NCBI GenBank assembly: GCA_040757715.1
Contig: JBFLWS010000006.1
Coordinates: 1-64,000 of the forward strand
Reading direction: 5' to 3'
DNA length: 64,000 nucleotides
From: CAIMFV01 sp040757715
GTDB lineage: Bacteria > Pseudomonadota > Alphaproteobacteria > Caulobacterales > Caulobacteraceae
Shown in pieces: positions 34,868-43,578 of the stretch (positions within the stretch are counted from its first letter, which is position 1; every line of letters starts with the position of its first letter). Under the pieces are notes generated by a model. It made no database searches and was not told the origin of the DNA. It saw only the letters and a program-made list of their open reading frames with translations. Made by a program: the position numbers and the translations under genes.

Positions 34868-35003
34868 GGCATATGGCAGGTCTCACGCACATCGCCTCAA
34901 TTCTAGGCGCCTGCCCAGGGTGGACGACGCCCGATTCAACCGCGCCTTGCCTGGCCCCGCGCCGCGCTCAAAGGTCGAGGCGCCCTTGTTTTGGACATAG
35001 CGC

Positions 35004-36974
35004 GTGACGCCGCAGCCCCTCGCCCCCTCCGCCTCGCCCCTGGACCGCGCCGCAGCGCTCTTAGGGTCTGACCCGCGCGCCGCTGAGCAGCTGGCCGCGG
35101 GGCTGCTGCGCCAGGCGCCAGGCGATCCGCGGGTGCGGCTGATCCTCGGCTCGGCCAAGCGGCGCCTCGGCGATCTCGCCGGGGCCCGCGCCCTCATCGA
35201 GCCCCTGGCTAAGGCCCACCCCAAGGCCGCCCTCACGCAGTACGAATACGGCCTCGTCCTCGCCGCTGAAGGCGCGTTTAGCGCGGCGGTGGAAGCCTTG
35301 CAGCGGACCCTTGCCGCCAATCCGAACCATGTGGACGCCTGGCGGGCGCTGGGGGATGCGCTGTTCGCCCTCGGCGACAATCGCGCCGCCGACGCCGCCT
35401 TCGCCAAGCAGGCCCTCGCCGCCGTGCAGGACCCGGCGCTGCGTCCCGCCCTCGCCGCGCGCCAGGCGGGAGAGGCCGGCCGCGCCGAGACCCTGGTGCG
35501 CGAGGTGCTGGCCCGTCAGGCGGCGCACCCGGAGGCCTTGCAGCTCATGGCCGAGCTGCACCTCGCGGCCGGACGGTTCGCCGACGCCGAGGTGCTGTTC
35601 GATCACGCCCTGCGCCTCGATCCCGCCCGCGCCAGCGCCCGCTTCGGCCGCGCCTCGGCGAGGTTCCAGCAGCAGAAGGGCCCCGCCGCCCTCGCCGACA
35701 TCGACGAGCTCCTGAAGGCCGAGCCCGACGCCGCGCCCTATCTCAATTTGAAGGCTGCGGTGCTAAGCCTGCTGGGGCGGGAAGAAGACGCGCTCGACCT
35801 CTACCAGGGCCTCCTCGCCCGCTACCCGCGCCAGCCGCGCCTATGGCTCAACCAGGCTCACGTCTTGAAGACGCTCGGGCGACGCGAGCTGGCAGTGGCC
35901 GCCTACCGCGAAGCCATCGCCCTTGATCCCGGCCTCAGCGACGCCTTCCTCGGCCTCGCCAACATGAAGGTCTACCGCTTCACCGCCGAGGAGCTGGCGG
36001 CCATGGAGCAGCTGTTGCAGGCCCCCGCGCTCAACCTCGACGAGCGGGTGCAGCTGCATTTCGCCGCCGGCAAGGCGCACGAGGACGCCGGCGCCGCCGA
36101 AGCCGCCTTCGCCCACTACGCCAAGGGCGGGGCGCTGAAACGCCAGGGCCAGGCCTATGACGCCGCCGACACCACGCGCCAGTTCGCCCGCGCCAAGGCC
36201 GCCTTCACGCCGGAGCTGTTCGCGGCCAAGGCCGGCGCCGGCTGCGATGATCCGGCCCCCATCTTCGTGGTGGGCCTGCCGCGCTCCGGCTCCACCCTCA
36301 TCGAGCAGATCCTGGCCAGCCACAGCGCGGTGGAAGGGGCCATGGAGCTGAACGACCTCGGCCTCCTGGCGCGGGGTCTCGAAGGCTATCCGGAGCGGCT
36401 GGGCGACTTATCTGTCGACGATCTGCGCGAACTTGGCGAGAGCTATCTCCACACCACGCAGGTGCACCGCAAGCTTGGACGGCCCTATTTCGTCGACAAG
36501 ATGCCCAACAATTTCCAGCATGTGGGCCTGATCAAGCTGATCCTGCCGCGCGCCAAGGTGATCGATGCGCGGCGCCACCCGTTGGGCGTCGGCTTCTCGG
36601 CCTTCAAGCAGCTGTTCGCCCAGGGCCAGACCTTCACCTACGACCTCACGGACTTGGGGCTCTATTATCGCGACTATGTGGACCTCATGGCCCACTACGA
36701 CCGCGTCCTTCCCGGCTTTGTGCACCGGGTGATCTATGAGGATGTAGTGGACGATCCGGAGGCCGAGGTGCGCCGCCTGCTCGCCTTCTGCGGCCTCGAA
36801 TTCGAGCCCGCCTGCCTGAAGTTCTACGAGACCGAGCGCGCCGTGCGCACGGTGAGCTCGGAACAGGTGCGCCAGCCCATCTTCCGCGAGGGCCGCGACC
36901 AGTGGCGGCAGTACGAGCCCTACCTCGACCCCCTGAAGGCTGCCCTCGGCCCGGCCCTGGAAAACTGGCGCTAG
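35004..36974 (+). CDS. TPR-repeat protein with C-terminal sulfotransferase domain
   Basis: The 656-residue two-domain protein has about ten TPR-like helical repeats in residues 10-400 (for example NPNHVDAWRALGDALFALGDNRAADAAF). A PAPS-dependent sulfotransferase domain begins at about 415 with the phosphosulfate loop PIFVVGLPRSGSTLIEQILASH and includes YFVDKMPNNFQHVGLIKLILPRAKVIDARR (3'-phosphate contact). The start is GTG 35004. Such fusions are common in alphaproteobacteria and may modify surface polymers. The PAPS donor would come from the cysDNC genes 4 kb downstream. Confidence 0.85.
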   Translation: MTPQPLAPSASPLDRAAALLGSDPRAAEQLAAGLLRQAPGDPRVRLILGSAKRRLGDLAGARALIEPLAKAHPKAALTQYEYGLVLAAEGAFSAAVEALQRTLAANPNHVDAWRALGDALFALGDNRAADAAFAKQALAAVQDPALRPALAARQAGEAGRAETLVREVLARQAAHPEALQLMAELHLAAGRFADAEVLFDHALRLDPARASARFGRASARFQQQKGPAALADIDELLKAEPDAAPYLNLKAAVLSLLGREEDALDLYQGLLARYPRQPRLWLNQAHVLKTLGRRELAVAAYREAIALDPGLSDAFLGLANMKVYRFTAEELAAMEQLLQAPALNLDERVQLHFAAGKAHEDAGAAEAAFAHYAKGGALKRQGQAYDAADTTRQFARAKAAFTPELFAAKAGAGCDDPAPIFVVGLPRSGSTLIEQILASHSAVEGAMELNDLGLLARGLEGYPERLGDLSVDDLRELGESYLHTTQVHRKLGRPYFVDKMPNNFQHVGLIKLILPRAKVIDARRHPLGVGFSAFKQLFAQGQTFTYDLTDLGLYYRDYVDLMAHYDRVLPGFVHRVIYEDVVDDPEAEVRRLLAFCGLEFEPACLKFYETERAVRTVSSEQVRQPIFREGRDQWRQYEPYLDPLKAALGPALENWR

Positions 36975-37024
36975 GCACAGCGCTTTCTGACCCGCCTGTT
37001 TGGCTACTTAGGCGGGCGCCGGGC

Positions 37025-37050
37025 GGAAAACCGGTTCCCACTTTTCCTGA
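37025..37050. repeat. REP3: fragment of module A
   Basis: GAAAACCGGTTCCCACTTTTC is the core of module A in reverse orientation, without the outer arms or module B. It lies between the sulfotransferase and hppD genes. Confidence 0.6.
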
Positions 37051-37070
37051 ACCCGCCCCTTCTCGCGAGG

Positions 37071-37120
37071 GTTTCATTTGACCTTGCGACGCCTTCGTGC
37101 TGTTTGATTTCAAATGAAAC
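37071..37120. promoter_or_regulatory. Inverted repeat GTTTCATTTG/CAAATGAAAC before hppD
   Basis: GTTTCATTTG (37071-37080) and CAAATGAAAC (37111-37120) are exact 10-base inverted repeats, 40 bases centre to centre. A smaller dyad TTTGA-tt-TCAAA (37103-37114) overlaps the second arm. The second arm ends 17 bases before GTG 37138. It is a likely operator for a tyrosine-catabolism regulator not present in the window. Confidence 0.55.
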
Positions 37121-37137
37121 TAATTGGAGGCGACGCC

Positions 37138-38226
37138 GTGACCGACCTGTTCGACAATCCCCTGGGGCTGGACGGTTTCGAGTTCATCGAGTTCTGCGCC
37201 CCGGAAAAGGGGCTCCTAGAGGCCCAATTCGCGGCCATGGGCTTCACCCGCATCGCCCGGCACCGCTCCAAGGACGTAGAGCTTTGGCGTCAGGGGGAGA
37301 TCAACCTCATCGCCAATTACGAGCCCCGCTCGCCCGCGGCCTATTTCGCCGCCGAGCACGGGCCGTCCGCCTGCGGCATGGGCTTTCGGGTGAAGAACGC
37401 CAAGCTCGCCTATGAGCGGGCGCTGGAGCGCGGGGCCGAGCCGGTGGAGACCCGCACCGGTCCCATGGAGCTGCGCCTGCCGGCCATTCGCGGCATCGGC
37501 GGGGCCATCATCTATCTCATCGACCGCTATGGCGACGCCCTCTCCATCTACGACATCGACTTCGACTACCTGCCCGGCGTGGATCGCCAGCCGGCGGGCG
37601 CGGGGCTGAAGGTGCTCGATCACCTGACCCACAATGTCTATGGCGGGCGCATGGCCCACTGGGCGGCCTTCTACGAGAAGGTCTTCAACTTCCGCGAAAT
37701 CCGCTACTTCGACATCAAGGGCGAGTATACGGGCCTCACCAGCCGGGCCATGACCGCCCCCGACGGCAAGATCCGCATCCCCCTCAACGAAGAGGGCAAG
37801 TCCGGCGGCGGCCAGATCGAGGAGTTCCTGCGCGCCTATAATGGCGAGGGCATTCAGCACGTGGCCTTCGCCTGCGACGACTTGATCGCCGTGTGGGACC
37901 GGCTGAAGGCGCTCGGCACGCCGTTCATGACCGCGCCGCCGGCCACCTATTACGAGATGCTGGAGGAGCGCCTGCCGGGCCATGGCGAGCCGGTGCAGGC
38001 CCTGCAAAGCCGCGGCATCCTGCTCGACGGCTCCACCGAGAACGACGACCCGCGCCTCCTCCTGCAGATCTTCTCCGAGACCATGATCGGGCCGGTGTTC
38101 TTCGAGTTCATTCAGAGGAAGCGCGACGAGGGCTTCGGCGAGGGCAACTTCACCGCCCTCTTCAAGTCCATGGAGCGCGACCAGCTGCGTCGGGGGGCGC
38201 TCTCCAATCCGGAGGCCGCCGAATGA
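37138..38226 (+). CDS. hppD: 4-hydroxyphenylpyruvate dioxygenase
   Basis: The 362-residue protein has two VOC domains. The iron ligands are visible: His162 in LKVLDHLTHNV, His241 in GIQHVAFAC and Glu323 in GPVFFEFIQRKRDEGFGEGNF. It turns 4-hydroxyphenylpyruvate into homogentisate in tyrosine catabolism. GTG 37138 follows GGAGG at a good distance; ATG 37114 would lie inside the inverted repeat. The stop overlaps the next VOC gene by 4 bases. Confidence 0.93.
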   Translation: MTDLFDNPLGLDGFEFIEFCAPEKGLLEAQFAAMGFTRIARHRSKDVELWRQGEINLIANYEPRSPAAYFAAEHGPSACGMGFRVKNAKLAYERALERGAEPVETRTGPMELRLPAIRGIGGAIIYLIDRYGDALSIYDIDFDYLPGVDRQPAGAGLKVLDHLTHNVYGGRMAHWAAFYEKVFNFREIRYFDIKGEYTGLTSRAMTAPDGKIRIPLNEEGKSGGGQIEEFLRAYNGEGIQHVAFACDDLIAVWDRLKALGTPFMTAPPATYYEMLEERLPGHGEPVQALQSRGILLDGSTENDDPRLLLQIFSETMIGPVFFEFIQRKRDEGFGEGNFTALFKSMERDQLRRGALSNPEAAE

Positions 38227-38771
38227 GCCCGCCGTTCCAACTGTCCCGCATCCACCACGTGGCCTATCGCTGTCGCGACGCCAAGGAGACGGTGGAGTTC
38301 TATAACCGCGTGCTGGGCATGGCCTACACCACCGCCTTCGCCGAGGACCACGTGCCCTCCACCGGGGCCTATGACCCTTACATGCACATCTTCCTCGATG
38401 CTGGCGGCGGCAATGTGCTGGCCTTCTTCGAGCTGCCCAACCAGCCGGAGATGGGGCGCGACCCCAATACGCCGGCCTGGGTGCAACACCTGGCCTTCGA
38501 GGTGCCGGACCTCGACGCCCTCCTCGCCGCCAAGGCCCATATCGAGGCGCAAGGGATCGAGGTGCTGGGGCCGACCTATCACGGCGTCTTCAAGTCGATC
38601 TATTTCTTCGACCCCAATGGCCACCGGCTGGAGCTGGCCTGCAACATCGGCACGCCGGAACAGTATGAGGAGCTGCGCACCCTCGCCCCGGTAATGTTGG
38701 AAGAATGGAGCGCCACCAAGCGCGCGCCGCGCCACGCCGCCTGGCTGCACCAGGACCCCGAGGCCGACTGA
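38223..38771 (+). CDS. VOC family (glyoxalase-fold) protein, hppD partner
   Basis: The 182-residue protein has paired VOC half-domains: IHHVAYRCRDAKETVEFYNRVLGM at the N-terminus, WVQHLAFEVPDLDALLAAK in the middle and IYFFDPNGHRLELAC near the end. His/Glu metal ligands are in place. ATG 38223 overlaps the hppD stop (ATGA), so the two are translationally coupled. A role in aromatic amino acid breakdown is inferred; the exact reaction is unknown. Confidence 0.85.
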   Translation: MSPPFQLSRIHHVAYRCRDAKETVEFYNRVLGMAYTTAFAEDHVPSTGAYDPYMHIFLDAGGGNVLAFFELPNQPEMGRDPNTPAWVQHLAFEVPDLDALLAAKAHIEAQGIEVLGPTYHGVFKSIYFFDPNGHRLELACNIGTPEQYEELRTLAPVMLEEWSATKRAPRHAAWLHQDPEAD

Positions 38772-38775
38772 CGCC

Positions 38776-39543
38776 TCAGCGCCGGCCGAATACCGGCTCG
38801 CGCTTGGCCAGAAAGGCGCTGAGGGCCTCCTGGTGGTCGTGGCTGGCGCGCAGCACCGCCATTTCCCGGGCGATCAGCTCGTCGGCTTCTGCGGGGGAAA
38901 GATCGAAGGCCCGGTCGGCCACGCGCTTGCTCGCCTCTACCGACAGGGGCGCGCGCGACGCCACGCGCCGGGCGAGATGCAGCGCCGCCGGCAGGAGCTG
39001 GTCGGGCGTTTGCAACTCGGTGACGAGGCCCCAGGCGAGGGCCGTGGCCGCGTCATGGGCCGCGCCGGTAAGCAGCATGGCCTTGGCCCGCGAAAGCCCG
39101 ATCAAACGCGGCAGGCGATAGGTGGAGGCCATTAGCCCCACATTGACTCCGGCGCAGACGAACTTGGCCTCGGTGGAGGCGATGCGCAGATCGCAGCAGA
39201 GGGCGAGTTCGAAGCCGCCGCCGAGGCAATGGCCGTTCACCGCCGCGATGGTGGGAGCGCGGCAGCGGGCGACCAGCTCCAGCACGCGGTTGAAATGCTC
39301 GATGTCCCTGGCCGCCTGTTCCGGCCCGTCGGCGGCGAAGGCCTTCAGATCGGCGCCGCTGCAAAAGGCCCGGCCCCGGCCGGTGAGCACCAGGGCGCGC
39401 ACGCTGGTGTCGTGCTCGATCTCGTGGAGCGCTGCCTCCGCCTGGCGCAGCATGGCGGGCCCGAGCGCGTTCATGGGCGGATTGTCCAGCTCCAGCAGGA
39501 CGATGCTTCCGTCGATGCGGCTTTGGTGAATCTGACCGGTCAT
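38776..39543 (-). CDS. Enoyl-CoA hydratase/isomerase family protein
   Basis: The 255-residue crotonase-fold protein has LELDNPPMNALGPAML, ALVLTGRGRAFCSGADLKAF (oxyanion hole), NGHCLGGGFELALCCDLRIAS (second oxyanion strand, catalytic region) and the C-terminal SVEASKRVAD. ATG 39543 was chosen; a much longer upstream frame is non-conserved. It is convergent with the hppD pair. The usual catalytic acid position appears as VGLM, so isomerase or other crotonase chemistry cannot be excluded. Confidence 0.85.
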   Translation of the reverse strand: MTGQIHQSRIDGSIVLLELDNPPMNALGPAMLRQAEAALHEIEHDTSVRALVLTGRGRAFCSGADLKAFAADGPEQAARDIEHFNRVLELVARCRAPTIAAVNGHCLGGGFELALCCDLRIASTEAKFVCAGVNVGLMASTYRLPRLIGLSRAKAMLLTGAAHDAATALAWGLVTELQTPDQLLPAALHLARRVASRAPLSVEASKRVADRAFDLSPAEADELIAREMAVLRASHDHQEALSAFLAKREPVFGRR

Positions 39544-39762
39544 GCGCCTCCATAACCGAATTCCCAGCCCTGCGCAGAATTCCTGCGACCAAGCGTAGGA
39601 TTTCGACATTTTGTCTTGGCGATCGCAAGGTGTAGTTCGAGCATGCGATCCGGCGATGATCGTAGGCGCGATGGCCTCGCTGCGCGACGCCGGCTTGGTT
39701 GACCTCGGCCCTTGGCGAGCGATCAAGTGTGCGACGAACCGCCTGCCCCCTGTGGAGTTGTC

Positions 39763-40578
39763 ATGTTGGAAGACCTCGTCGCCGCCGCCTTGAAGGCGGG
39801 CGCCGCCATCCTTACCGTCTATGCTCGCGAGGACTTCGCCGCCGCGGCCAAGGCCGACGGCTCGCCGGTGACCGAGGCGGACGAAAAGGCCGAGGCGATC
39901 ATCCTCGAAGCCTTGGCGAAGATCGCGCCCGATATCCCGGTGGTGGCCGAAGAGAGCGCCGCCGCCGGCCGCATCCCCGCCACGGCCGAGCGCTTCTTCC
40001 TGGTGGACCCGCTGGACGGCACCAAGGAATTCATCAGCAAGAACGGCGACTTCACCGTCAATATCGCGCTGATCGAGCATGGCGCGCCGGTGCTGGGGGT
40101 GGTGCACACTCCGGCCTATGGCGAGGTGTTCGCGGGCGTGGTCGGCGAGGGCGCCAAACGAGCCAAGCTCAAGGATGGCGTGCTCGGCCCCTGGTCGCCG
40201 CTGAAGACCCGCACGCCCGGCGCCGACCTCGACGTGGTGGCCAGCCGCTCCCACATGAGCGCGGAGACTCAAGCCTTCGTCGACCGCTTCAGCGTGCGGC
40301 AGCTGGTGAACGCCGGCTCGTCCCTGAAGTTCTGCAAGTTGGCGGCCGGCGAGGCCGATCTCTATCCGCGCCTGGGCCGGACCATGGAGTGGGACACCGC
40401 CGCCGGCGACGCCGTGCTGCGCGCGGCCGGAGGCCTGGTGCGCACCCTGGACGGCCAGCCCCTCGTCTATGGCAAGCGGGGCCAGGCCGACGACGCCGAC
40501 TTCGCCAATCCCTGGTTCGTGGCCTCCGGGCCGTTCGATCCTTTCACCGCGGCGCCCGCCGCCCTTGTGTCCGAGTAA
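39763..40578 (+). CDS. cysQ: 3'(2'),5'-bisphosphate nucleotidase (CysQ)
   Basis: This is a 271-residue inositol-monophosphatase-fold enzyme. Its metal site is SPVTEADEKAE, VVAEESAA and FLVDPLDGTKEFISKNGDFTVNIALIE (DPLDGT), with the second signature TMEWDTAAGDAVLRAAGG. It removes the 3' phosphate from PAP formed in sulfate assimilation and by sulfotransferases. It sits 5 bases before cysD, so it is co-transcribed with the sulfate-activation genes. Confidence 0.92.
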   Translation: MLEDLVAAALKAGAAILTVYAREDFAAAAKADGSPVTEADEKAEAIILEALAKIAPDIPVVAEESAAAGRIPATAERFFLVDPLDGTKEFISKNGDFTVNIALIEHGAPVLGVVHTPAYGEVFAGVVGEGAKRAKLKDGVLGPWSPLKTRTPGADLDVVASRSHMSAETQAFVDRFSVRQLVNAGSSLKFCKLAAGEADLYPRLGRTMEWDTAAGDAVLRAAGGLVRTLDGQPLVYGKRGQADDADFANPWFVASGPFDPFTAAPAALVSE

Positions 40579-40583
40579 CCCCT

Positions 40584-41531
40584 GTGTCCGCCACCCTCGC
40601 CCCCCCGCGCGCCGCCGCCGCGCTAACGCCGGACCGCCTCACCCACCTGCAAAGGCTGGAGGCGGAGAGCATTCACATCATGCGCGAAGTCGCCGCCGAG
40701 GCCGACAAGCCGGTGATGCTCTATTCCATCGGCAAGGACTCGGCAGTGATGCTGCACCTGGCCGCCAAGGCCTTCTATCCGTCCAAGCCGCCCTTCCCGC
40801 TCTTGCACGTGGACACCACCTGGAAGTTCCGGGCCATGTACGAGATGCGCGAGCGCATGGCCGCTGAGCTCGGCTTCGAACTCCTCGTGCACAAGAACCC
40901 CGAAGCGGTGGCGCGCGACATCAACCCGTTCGACCATGGCTCGGCCCTGCACACTGATCTCTGGAAGACCGAAGGCCTGAAACAGGCCCTCGACCTCTAC
41001 GGCTTCGACGCGGCCTTCGGCGGCGCCCGGCGCGACGAGGAAAAGAGCCGGGCCAAGGAGCGCATCTTCTCCTTCCGCTCCGCCAATCACCGCTGGGACC
41101 CCAAGAACCAGCGGCCCGAGCTCTGGCGGCTCTACAACGCCAAGAAGAAGCCCGGCGAGTCGATCCGGGTCTTCCCCATCTCCAACTGGACCGAGCTGGA
41201 CGTCTGGCAATACATCCACCTGGAGAACATACCCATCGTGCCGCTCTATTTCGCCGCCGAGCGCCCGGTGGTTGACCGGGACGGGACCCTGATCATGGTG
41301 GACGACGAGCGCATGCGGCTGAAGCCGGGCGAAGTTCCCATGCTGAAGAAGGTCCGCTTCCGCACCCTGGGCTGCTATCCCCTGTCGGGCGCCATCGAGA
41401 GCGAGGCCGACACGCTCACCGAAGTCATCCGCGAGATGCTTCTCGCCACCACCTCTGAACGCCAGGGCCGCATGATCGACCACGATCAATCTGCGTCCAT
41501 GGAGAAGAAGAAGCAGGAGGGTTACTTCTGA
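40584..41531 (+). CDS. cysD: Sulfate adenylyltransferase subunit 2
   Basis: This is a 315-residue PP-loop ATP pyrophosphatase-fold protein: VMLYSIGKDSAVMLHLAAKAF, FPLLHVDTTWKFRAMYEMRER, AFGGARRDEEKSRAKERIFSFR, NWTELDVWQYIHLENIPIVPLY and RTLGCYPLSGAIESEADT. It makes APS from sulfate and ATP with CysN. The start is GTG 40584. The stop overlaps the cysNC start (TGATG). Confidence 0.95.
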   Translation: MSATLAPPRAAAALTPDRLTHLQRLEAESIHIMREVAAEADKPVMLYSIGKDSAVMLHLAAKAFYPSKPPFPLLHVDTTWKFRAMYEMRERMAAELGFELLVHKNPEAVARDINPFDHGSALHTDLWKTEGLKQALDLYGFDAAFGGARRDEEKSRAKERIFSFRSANHRWDPKNQRPELWRLYNAKKKPGESIRVFPISNWTELDVWQYIHLENIPIVPLYFAAERPVVDRDGTLIMVDDERMRLKPGEVPMLKKVRFRTLGCYPLSGAIESEADTLTEVIREMLLATTSERQGRMIDHDQSASMEKKKQEGYF

Positions 41532-43438
41532 TGGCCCATATCTCCGACCTGATCGAGACGGACATCGAGGCCTATCTGGTGCAGCACCAGCACAAGGGGC
41601 TGTTGCGCTTCATCACCTGCGGCTCGGTGGACGACGGCAAGTCGACCCTGATCGGGCGGCTGCTCTACGATTCCAAGATGATCTTCGAGGACCAGCTGGC
41701 GGCCCTCGAAGCCGACTCCAAGAAGGTGGGCACGCAGGGCGGCGACATCGACTTCGCCCTTTTGGTGGACGGGCTGGCGGCCGAGCGCGAGCAAGGCATC
41801 ACCATCGACGTGGCCTATCGCTTCTTCTCCACCGATCGGCGCAAGTTCATCGTCGCCGACACCCCCGGCCACGAGCAATACACCCGCAACATGATCACCG
41901 GCGCCTCCACGGCGGACCTGGCGGTGATCCTCATCGATGCGCGCAAGGGGGTGCTGACCCAGACCCGCCGGCACAGCTTCCTCGTCTCGCTCATCGGCAT
42001 CCGCCACGTGGTGCTGGCGGTAAACAAGATGGACCTGGTGGGCTGGTCGAAGCCGGTGTTCGACGCCATCGTCGACGACTACCGCGCCTTTGCGAACCAG
42101 ATCGGCCTTACCGACATCACCGCCATCCCGATCTCCGGGCTCAAGGGCGACAATATCGCGGCCCCCAGCGCGGCGAGCCCCTGGTACAAGGGCCCGACCC
42201 TGATGCACCACCTGGAGAACGTGGACATCGACGAGGCCGCGATCGCCGCCCGCCCCTTGCGGATGCCGGTGCAGTGGGTGAACCGGCCCAATCTCGACTT
42301 CCGCGGCTTCTCCGGCCTCATCGCCGCAGGTGAGGTGAAGCCGGGCGACAAGGTGCGGGTGCTGCCCTCGGGGCGCGTCTCCACCGTGGCCCGCATCGTC
42401 ACCAAGGACGGCGATCTGCCCAGCGCCCAGGCGGGACAGTCGGTGACCCTCACCCTCGCCGACGAGATCGATTGCTCGCGCGGCGATGTCATCGCCGCCG
42501 CCGACGCGCCGCCGGAAGTGGCCGATCAGTTCGAGGCCACCTTGGTGTGGATGGCGGACGAAGAACTGCTGCCCGGCCGCCCCTATTGGCTGAAGCTGGG
42601 CGCCAAGTTGGTCGCCGCCCAGGTCACCCACATCAAGCACAAGATCAACGTCAACTCGCTGGAGCATCTGGCGGCCAAGACGCTTGGGCTCAATGAGATC
42701 GCGGTGGTCACCCTGTCGCTGGACCAGTCGATCCCCTTCGACGCCTATGACGACGTGCGCGACCTCGGCGGCTTCATCCTCATCGACCGGCTCTCCAACG
42801 CCACGGTGGCGGCGGGCATGATCCGCTTCGCCCTGCGCCGGGCCCACAACATCCACTGGCAGGCCCTGGATGTGAGCCGCGAGTCTCGCGCGGAGAGCCT
42901 TGGCCAGAAGCCAGCGGTCTTGTGGTTCACCGGCCTCTCGGGGGCGGGCAAATCCACCATCGCCAACATCGTCGAGAAGAAGCTGCACGCGCTCGGCAAG
43001 CACACCTATGTGCTCGACGGCGACAATGTGCGCCACGGCCTCAACCGCGACCTCGGCTTCACCGACGCCGACCGGGTGGAGAACATCCGCCGCGTGGCCG
43101 AGGTGGCCAAGCTGATGGCCGACGCCGGGCTCATCGTGCTGGTCTCGTTCATCTCGCCGTTCCGGGCTGAACGGGACATGGCCCGCAAGCTGATGGTGGA
43201 GGGCGAGTTCATCGAGGTGTTCGTGGATACGCCGCTCGCCGTGGCCGAGGCCCGCGACGTGAAGGGCCTCTACAAGAAGGCCCGCACTGGGGAACTGCAG
43301 CACTTCACCGGCATCAACAGCCCCTATGAGGCGCCGGAGAGCCCGGAGATCCGCATCGACACGGGCGTCTCCGCGCCCGAACAGGGGGCGGACGCCATCT
43401 TGGCCCTGCTGGAGACCCGCGGCGTCGTGAAGCCCTGA
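41531..43438 (+). CDS. cysNC: Bifunctional sulfate adenylyltransferase subunit 1/APS kinase
   Basis: The 635-residue fusion has an N-terminal GTPase (FITCGSVDDGKSTLIGRLLYD, VADTPGHEQYTRNMITGAS, VNKMDL) for CysN. A C-terminal APS kinase starts at about residue 457 (VLWFTGLSGAGKSTIANIVEKKL, then YVLDGDNVRHGLNRDLGF). It produces PAPS in one polypeptide, as in rhizobial NodQ. PAPS can feed cysteine synthesis or the sulfotransferase at 35004. It is coupled to cysD by overlapping stop and start. Confidence 0.95.
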   Translation: MAHISDLIETDIEAYLVQHQHKGLLRFITCGSVDDGKSTLIGRLLYDSKMIFEDQLAALEADSKKVGTQGGDIDFALLVDGLAAEREQGITIDVAYRFFSTDRRKFIVADTPGHEQYTRNMITGASTADLAVILIDARKGVLTQTRRHSFLVSLIGIRHVVLAVNKMDLVGWSKPVFDAIVDDYRAFANQIGLTDITAIPISGLKGDNIAAPSAASPWYKGPTLMHHLENVDIDEAAIAARPLRMPVQWVNRPNLDFRGFSGLIAAGEVKPGDKVRVLPSGRVSTVARIVTKDGDLPSAQAGQSVTLTLADEIDCSRGDVIAAADAPPEVADQFEATLVWMADEELLPGRPYWLKLGAKLVAAQVTHIKHKINVNSLEHLAAKTLGLNEIAVVTLSLDQSIPFDAYDDVRDLGGFILIDRLSNATVAAGMIRFALRRAHNIHWQALDVSRESRAESLGQKPAVLWFTGLSGAGKSTIANIVEKKLHALGKHTYVLDGDNVRHGLNRDLGFTDADRVENIRRVAEVAKLMADAGLIVLVSFISPFRAERDMARKLMVEGEFIEVFVDTPLAVAEARDVKGLYKKARTGELQHFTGINSPYEAPESPEIRIDTGVSAPEQGADAILALLETRGVVKP

Positions 43439-43578
43439 GCGAAAAAACTTGCCTCCTGCCCCAGCGTCAGCCCCTTGGCCCGGGGCTGAGCGCCTCCTAT
43501 CGTCCCGCAAGACAAGAAAATATTGCGGGACGAGCCTGATCTGAGCGGGCGAGACGTCCCCGCTGGGAGGTCTGGACC

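Noticed and set aside
39699..40583. A long N-terminal extension of cysD
   Set aside because: It is the wrong-frame shadow of cysQ. The GTG at 40584 gives the normal CysD length.
41522..43510. A 662-residue minus-strand frame over cysNC
   Set aside because: It is an antisense shadow of a strongly conserved gene, lacks recognisable motifs and is typical of GC-rich third-position bias. The same holds for other long antisense frames, such as 7408-8928, 29402-31366 and 51185-52858.
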